DNA from: Nitrospirota bacterium
GTDB lineage: Bacteria; Nitrospirota; Nitrospiria; SBBL01; JAADHI01
Length of the DNA: 45,706 bases
Direction: 5' to 3'
Assembly: GCA_029261135.1 (NCBI GenBank)
Contig: JAJDBX010000040.1
Coordinates: 1-45,706, forward strand
Shown here: positions 41,268 to 45,706 of the stretch, in pieces
Position numbering within the stretch: position 1 is the first letter of the stretch
How the letters are laid out: every line of letters begins with the position of its first letter
Translations under genes and position numbers: made by a program
Notes under the pieces: generated by a model
Told to the model about the DNA's origin: nothing
Databases searched by the model: none
Seen by the model: the letters and a program-made list of their open reading frames with translations, nothing else

Positions 41268-41594
41268 TCAGTCTGTTTTCCGGCAAAGATCGCAGGGACA
41301 AATTTTTCTCAGATAGTCGAAGGGATAGATGCCGGTACCATGGCCATCACTCCAATGGATAGAAATTGCATACCGACCTTTCGCCTCGATGTGTTTGGTG
41401 TGGATGTCGTCATCGATTTGGCTTCGGGTAATCTTTTTTTCTCCACTCCATTCGTCAACACAGGAAGCACACTGGCAGGCTTCACGAAGGGCGGGAAAAG
41501 GATAGATCATTTCATGTTGATCCGTCCATCGAATGCGGAGTCCTTTGTTTTTCAAACTTTCAATTTCCGTGGGTGTTGCTGAGGGTGTGTTCAT
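41268..41594 (-). CDS. DUF971 (GBBH-like N-terminal) domain protein
   Basis: A 108-residue single-domain protein. The family marks are GLRIRWTDQHEMIYPFPALREACQCASCVDEW, HIEAKGRYAISIHWSDGHGTGIYPFDYLRKIC and a final CDLC. The domain is a zinc-binding fold that forms the N-terminus of gamma-butyrobetaine hydroxylases and also occurs alone or linked to Mrp/ApbC Fe-S proteins in bacteria. The Cys sets CQCASC and CPCDLC probably bind metal. A possible role in Fe-S assembly is inference from family associations, not from the neighbours here. Confidence 0.85.
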   Translation of the reverse strand: MNTPSATPTEIESLKNKGLRIRWTDQHEMIYPFPALREACQCASCVDEWSGEKKITRSQIDDDIHTKHIEAKGRYAISIHWSDGHGTGIYPFDYLRKICPCDLCRKTD

Positions 41595-41758
41595 TATTCC
41601 TTCTCTTTCATCAGAGATCGCAATGGGTGATGAGAAACCCGTTTTTTTTGATTGCCGAATCTCAATGAATCATAAGCCAGACCTATTTGACAGTGCAAGA
41701 TTAAAGTGTTACTGAATTACAATAAAAGTGTATTGATTGTGGTAATTTAGGAGGAAAG

Positions 41759-42193
41759 ATGCGTTTGATTGTTTATTTTGTTGTCCTGTCACTGTCCTTT
41801 TTTGCGATGTCTGGTCTTGGTTTTGCCGGATCTGCAATGCATGTCAAGATCGCAAAAGGGCACTGTAATGAAATGATTTTGGCTGGAGAAAAAGGGCTGG
41901 ATTCCGGGAGTCAGGGCGATGAAGATCTTGCTGTAAAACATTTTAAGAAAATGATTCATGAAGCGAAAGAATGTGTTGTTCATGGGCAAGGGGGAATGAA
42001 TGCTCCCGATGTCAGTCAAGCGACCCAAATGCATGGCCCCGAAGCAATGGAACACATTAAAGAGGCCATCTCCCATGCAACAACATCGGTCAAGCATGGG
42101 GAACTGGGACATCTTGATATTTTGATGGACCATGGAAAGTCTGCCCTGGTTCATGCGACTGAAGGCGATAATCATGCCCGGAAAATGAATTGA
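41759..42193 (+). CDS. SmbP-like small metal-binding protein
   Basis: A secreted, histidine-rich helical-bundle protein of 144 residues. The signal peptide is IVYFVVLSLSFFAMSGLGFAG. The mature chain contains repeated AxxHxxxAxxH-type segments (MHVKIAKGH, VKHFKKMIHEAKECVVHGQG, AMEHIKEAISHATTSVKHG, LMDHGKSALVHATEG), like the SmbP protein of Nitrosomonas europaea that binds copper and other metals in the periplasm. AGGAGG lies four bases before the ATG. It stands alone. Together with the cupredoxin lipoprotein it hints at notable periplasmic copper handling. Confidence 0.8.
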   Translation: MRLIVYFVVLSLSFFAMSGLGFAGSAMHVKIAKGHCNEMILAGEKGLDSGSQGDEDLAVKHFKKMIHEAKECVVHGQGGMNAPDVSQATQMHGPEAMEHIKEAISHATTSVKHGELGHLDILMDHGKSALVHATEGDNHARKMN

Positions 42194-42401
42194 ATAAGGG
42201 CTCTCTCAAAATAAACCAGTCGCGGAAAGACGGATCGTTCCAAGCTTTTCTCCGAAATCTCTTGATTTTTTAAAGCCATGTTGAGTTCTATCTTGTTCTC
42301 AAGTATTTAAGTTTGATATCTTACCTGCTGGCAAATTTTTAGAATTTTAAATTAAAGGGCCCTCTTGGCCTTAGCATTGATCCGTTTTAAAGGAGTATTG
42401 T

Positions 42402-45400
42402 ATGGAGAAGGAAGCCCTTTATCAAGAAAGTAATGACCTCTTCCCACTGGGTATTGATGGGTTTTCCTATCCAGACCTCTATGATCCGGCACAACTGAAA
42501 GCGCTCACCACACGCTTTGATGAAACACTCAAAAAAAGTGACCCCTCTCTTTTCGACCACTTAGACGTTTACCGTAACGATCCTGAAAATTCCCTTTCAC
42601 CTCCCGAGGTGTCCGAACTTTTAATTCAAGTGGCTTTTCACCAAAGTAAGTTTATCTCCCGGATTTTTAAAATTACTGAAGAACGCCAGGAAGTCATAAA
42701 CACCATTCAATCGCAAAAACCGATTTTTCGATTTAAAAAGGAGTTTGTACAAAAACGTGCACTCAAAAACTTCTCTGAAGCAGACTTAAGTTCACTCGAC
42801 TATGAAACATTAAATGAAAAGGCAGGTCTTCTCATTGAACTCATGCTTGCACCCATTCCATCACCACAGGACAGCGAGCTCCTTTTTGCAGAAGTGACCT
42901 GTGTCTTGCTTGATGCCGAAAAAGCATTTACCCTGAAAATAAAACGCAATGAAGCGGTTCCCGGAGAAATATTTCAGAATATCTGTGATCTTCATGAAAA
43001 GATCACAACCCACCCCGAAGCAAAAACCATCTTTGCCGAATTATTAGAACGTTCTGTTGATCCGACAAGTGAAACAGATCTTTTGGCTTTGACACAATCT
43101 CTTTTGGTTTTTCTTGAAAAGTGGGTCTTTATTTCCCAGCACTTATCTGATGGAGAAAATGTGACTGAGGGTTGGGAAGCCTTTCATGTCCCGCATAAAG
43201 TGGACTTTCAGCATTTGGTTCAAATCGAACGCCCGAAAACAGATGACCCCGATTTTATGATCGGGCCGGAAGAACGGCTCAGAAGGCGAGACGGTTTTGA
43301 ATTGACGGATCGGCGCTATTCTGAGAAACAGGTTCTAGCGGAGATTGATTATTGCGTCATCTGCCATCCACGTGAAAAAGACAGCTGCAGCATCGGGTAT
43401 AAAAATCGAAAAACGAAAGAATTAGAAAAAAATCCTCTGGGCATTGAACTGACCGGTTGTCCCTTGGATGAAAAAATTTCAGAGATGAATTACCTGCATG
43501 GAGAAGGTGACCCGATTGCTGCCCTTGCGGTGATAATCATTGATAATCCCATGTTGCCTGCCACGGGTCATCGTATTTGTAACGACTGTATGAAAGGCTG
43601 TATTTATCAGAAAAAAGAACCGGTCAATATCCCTCAAATCGAAACCCGCATCCTTACCGACGTTCTCGACATGGATTACGGGTTTGAAATTTACAGTCTC
43701 TTGACGCGATGGAATCCGGTCAACGTGAAGCGCCCTTATGCGCTGCCTTATAATGGGAAGAAAATCATGGTTGTGGGCATGGGCCCCGCCGGATTTACAC
43801 TGGCTCAGTTTTTATTAAACGAAGGTTTCGGGGTCATTGGTGTCGATGGACTCAAAATAGAGGCGCTCCCGAAGGCCCTGGTTGGAGACGATACGACCCC
43901 TCCTAGCCCCGTCAAAGATGTGAACACCCTTTATCATGAGCTGGACGAACGGGTGCTGGCGGGATTCGGCGGCGTGGCGGAATATGGCATTACAGTACGA
44001 TGGGACAAAAACTTTCTAGATTTGATTCACTTGACCCTTGCGCGACGGAATCGATTTAAGGTGTATGGCGGCACGCGTTTCGGCGGAACCATTACTGTGG
44101 ATAAAGCATGGGATTTGGGTTTCGACCATATTGCCATCGCCGCAGGTGCAGGAAAACCCACTGTGCTCTGGATGAAAAACAACCTGATTCGCGGTGTAAG
44201 AAAAGCATCTGATTTTTTAATGGCACTTCAATTGACGGGTGCTTCGAAAAAATCCTCACTGGCCAATTTACAACTTCGCCTGCCCACCATTATCATCGGA
44301 GGAGGCTTAACGGCTATCGATACCGCCACTGAGGCGATGGCTTATTATCCAGTCCAAGTGGAGAAAGCCCTCGATCAATATGAAAAATTGACTGAAGCCT
44401 TTGGGGAAGAATCAATTTGGGGCATGTTTGACCCTGAAGAAACCGAAATACTGCAAGAATTTGTCGATCATGGCAAGCAGGTGCGTGCAGAGCGTCAGCG
44501 TGCGGCCGAAGCGGAAGAAGCGCCGAACTTTGTGCCTTTGCTTCGCTCATGGGGGGGGGTCTCTCTTATTTATCGCCGCGATATCCTCAACTCTCCAGCT
44601 TATCGCCTGAACCATGAAGAAATCATCAAATCTTTAGAAGAAGGCATTTATTATATTGAATTGCAAAGCCCGACAGAAGTGATTCCAGATCAGTACGGGG
44701 CGGCAAAGGCCTTGAAGTTTGAAAAGCAGATCTTGACCGATGGAAAACTTCGGGGCTCGGGTGAGTTTGTTGTTCATGCGGCCAAATCCATCCTCGTTGC
44801 TGCGGGAACCAGTCCGAATATCGTTTATGAAAAAGAACATCCTGGGACTTTTGAAATGGATGATCGGAAAAAGTTTTTTCAGAGATACCAGCCGACTTGG
44901 AACGGCTCGGATACCCCAAGCCTCGCCCCATCGACGGATTGGAAAACACCGGCTGTTTTTACCTCTTATGAAAAAAATGGAAAATACATCACTTTTTATG
45001 GGGACAATCACCCGGTTTATGCAGGAAATGTTGTTAAAGCCATGGCTTCCGCAAGGGAAGGTTTTTCTTATATTACCCGTCTTTATAAAGAGGAACTGGC
45101 CCAGATCTCACAATCCGATCAGGCTGCTCGCGTTGAAGCATTCAAGTCCTTTACGCATGGACTGGATGAAAACCTAAAGGCGACGGTAGTAGATGTTGTC
45201 CGCTTGACGCCGACAATTATTGAGGTGATTGTCAAGGCCCCGATGCAAGCGAGGCAGTTCGAGCCGGGGCAATTTTATCGCCTCCAAAATTTTGAAAATG
45301 GTTCTGAAATTATTGATGGCATTTCAATGAGTACTGAAGGCATCGCATTGACTGGTGCTTGGGTGGATAAAGAAAAAGGACTGCTTTCGATGATTGCACT

Positions 45401-45706
45401 CGAAATGGGTGTCGGTTCACGCCTTTGTGCCTCCCTTAAACCGGGGGATCCGGTTGTGGTGATGGGGCCGACAGGAGAACCGACCGAAATTAAATCAGGT
45501 GAAACGGTTCTGCTTGCGGGCGGTGGGCTTGGAAATGCGGTCTTGTTTTCGATCGGCAAAGCTATGCGGGACAAAGGGAACAAAGTCATCTATTTTGCCG
45601 GTTACAAAAAACCTCAAGATGTCTACAAAGTGGAAGAAATCGAGGCGGCTTCTGATGTCATTATATGGAGTGTTGATGCCGGGGAAGCCATCCAACCGAG
45701 ACGGGC
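42402..45706 (+). CDS. Nfn/GltD-like NAD(P) oxidoreductase fused to an FNR-type domain (runs off the window)
   Basis: The frame is open from the ATG at 42402 (AAAGGAG eight bases before) to the window end, 1,101 codons. Residues 1 to about 300 are mostly helical and unrecognised. A GltD-type [4Fe-4S] domain follows: CVICHPREKDSC at about 318-329, GCPL near 353, and CNDCMKGC near 393-400. Next come an FAD loop VGMGPAG near 456 and an NAD(P) loop IIGGGLTAIDTA near 631, with AAGTSPN later. From about 925 a ferredoxin-NADP reductase-like domain starts (FEPGQFYRLQNF, GPTGEP, VLLAGGGLGNAVL). This joins NfnB- and NfnA-like parts in one chain. Electron bifurcation is possible but unproven. Confidence 0.85.
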   Translation, partial: MEKEALYQESNDLFPLGIDGFSYPDLYDPAQLKALTTRFDETLKKSDPSLFDHLDVYRNDPENSLSPPEVSELLIQVAFHQSKFISRIFKITEERQEVINTIQSQKPIFRFKKEFVQKRALKNFSEADLSSLDYETLNEKAGLLIELMLAPIPSPQDSELLFAEVTCVLLDAEKAFTLKIKRNEAVPGEIFQNICDLHEKITTHPEAKTIFAELLERSVDPTSETDLLALTQSLLVFLEKWVFISQHLSDGENVTEGWEAFHVPHKVDFQHLVQIERPKTDDPDFMIGPEERLRRRDGFELTDRRYSEKQVLAEIDYCVICHPREKDSCSIGYKNRKTKELEKNPLGIELTGCPLDEKISEMNYLHGEGDPIAALAVIIIDNPMLPATGHRICNDCMKGCIYQKKEPVNIPQIETRILTDVLDMDYGFEIYSLLTRWNPVNVKRPYALPYNGKKIMVVGMGPAGFTLAQFLLNEGFGVIGVDGLKIEALPKALVGDDTTPPSPVKDVNTLYHELDERVLAGFGGVAEYGITVRWDKNFLDLIHLTLARRNRFKVYGGTRFGGTITVDKAWDLGFDHIAIAAGAGKPTVLWMKNNLIRGVRKASDFLMALQLTGASKKSSLANLQLRLPTIIIGGGLTAIDTATEAMAYYPVQVEKALDQYEKLTEAFGEESIWGMFDPEETEILQEFVDHGKQVRAERQRAAEAEEAPNFVPLLRSWGGVSLIYRRDILNSPAYRLNHEEIIKSLEEGIYYIELQSPTEVIPDQYGAAKALKFEKQILTDGKLRGSGEFVVHAAKSILVAAGTSPNIVYEKEHPGTFEMDDRKKFFQRYQPTWNGSDTPSLAPSTDWKTPAVFTSYEKNGKYITFYGDNHPVYAGNVVKAMASAREGFSYITRLYKEELAQISQSDQAARVEAFKSFTHGLDENLKATVVDVVRLTPTIIEVIVKAPMQARQFEPGQFYRLQNFENGSEIIDGISMSTEGIALTGAWVDKEKGLLSMIALEMGVGSRLCASLKPGDPVVVMGPTGEPTEIKSGETVLLAGGGLGNAVLFSIGKAMRDKGNKVIYFAGYKKPQDVYKVEEIEAASDVIIWSVDAGEAIQPRR

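Noticed and set aside
42194-42401. Possible riboswitch before the Nfn-like gene
   Set aside because: Only a short imperfect hairpin around AAGGGCC/GGCCTT is visible; no known riboswitch core was recognised.
44221-44240. TGGCAC-N5-TTGA resembling a sigma-54 site
   Set aside because: It is inside a coding region and lacks the essential GC of the -12 element.
1-45706. CRISPR arrays, prophage, toxin-antitoxin or integron structures
   Set aside because: No direct-repeat arrays, phage genes, attC-like sites or recognisable toxin pairs were seen.

Overview
The window looks like a piece of chromosome from a Gram-negative bacterium of moderate GC content. It encodes an outer-membrane porin with a C-terminal Phe, PilT, a lipoprotein signal, multihaem cytochrome c, sigma-54 control and c-di-GMP proteins. 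The gene mix (SmbP, DUF420, two DASS/SLC13 carriers, a tetrahaem c-type cytochrome, a GltD/FNR fusion) suggests a respiratory, possibly chemolithotrophic lineage such as Nitrospirota. That placement is inference; no 16S rRNA gene is present. Most of the window is dense core genome. Mobile DNA appears only at the left edge, where an IS3-like end abuts an HD-GYP-like gene remnant.

Layout. 1-305: cut IS3-type element and HD-GYP remnant. 319-4702 (minus): pgpA-pncC-thpR(broken)-recA-pilT-recX. 4934-9365 (plus): periplasmic PPIase, glmM, tetrahaem cytochrome, REC-REC-degenerate GGDEF protein. 9370-11474 (minus): PilZ, DUF420 membrane protein, O-methyltransferase. 11609-12961 (plus): Rossmann-GAF-GGDEF cyclase. 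13101-16370 (plus): tRNA-Val(GAC), then thrS-infC-rpmI-rplT with a terminator. 16600-20447: cupredoxin lipoprotein, Hsp20, orphan ParA, SLC13 permease with TrkA-C domains. 20569-22685 (minus): thiE-thiG-thiS and erpA. 22778-26765 (minus): NuoF-like diaphorase, zinc-ribbon protein, Rossmann-sigma-54 activator, malate dehydrogenase. 26875-35818 (minus): a tightly packed ten-gene run (MoeA-like, rhodanese, FMN reductase, ferredoxin, MtaB, MiaB, lipase, secreted protein, DASS carrier, TIGR02757). 35985-37759 (plus): MogA/MoaB, zinc ribbon, Dabb, CinA-N. 37756-41594: secreted protein, porin, VOC protein, SUMF1-like protein, DUF971. 41759-45706 (plus): SmbP and the first 1,101 codons of an Nfn-like flavoprotein that runs off the window.

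How the genes fit together. The most interesting block is 22778-26765. A sigma-54 activator whose usual receiver domain is replaced by a dinucleotide-binding Rossmann domain sits between malate dehydrogenase (NAD-linked) and an NADH-oxidising NuoF-like gene. A textbook -24/-12 promoter lies just before the zinc-ribbon/nuoF pair. The same Rossmann domain recurs 12 kb away, fused to GAF-GGDEF. This suggests a small family of NAD(P)(H)- or redox-reading signalling proteins with exchangeable outputs. A second theme is a possible supply module for tRNA methylthiolation (rhodanese, flavin reductase, [2Fe-2S] ferredoxin, MtaB, MiaB). A third is c-di-GMP and pilus motility (HD-GYP remnant, PilT, two GGDEF proteins, PilZ).

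Two genes are broken by single-base shifts (thpR, which also has an in-frame stop, and the FMN reductase). Two genes have promoters so close to the ATG that leaderless mRNAs are predicted.
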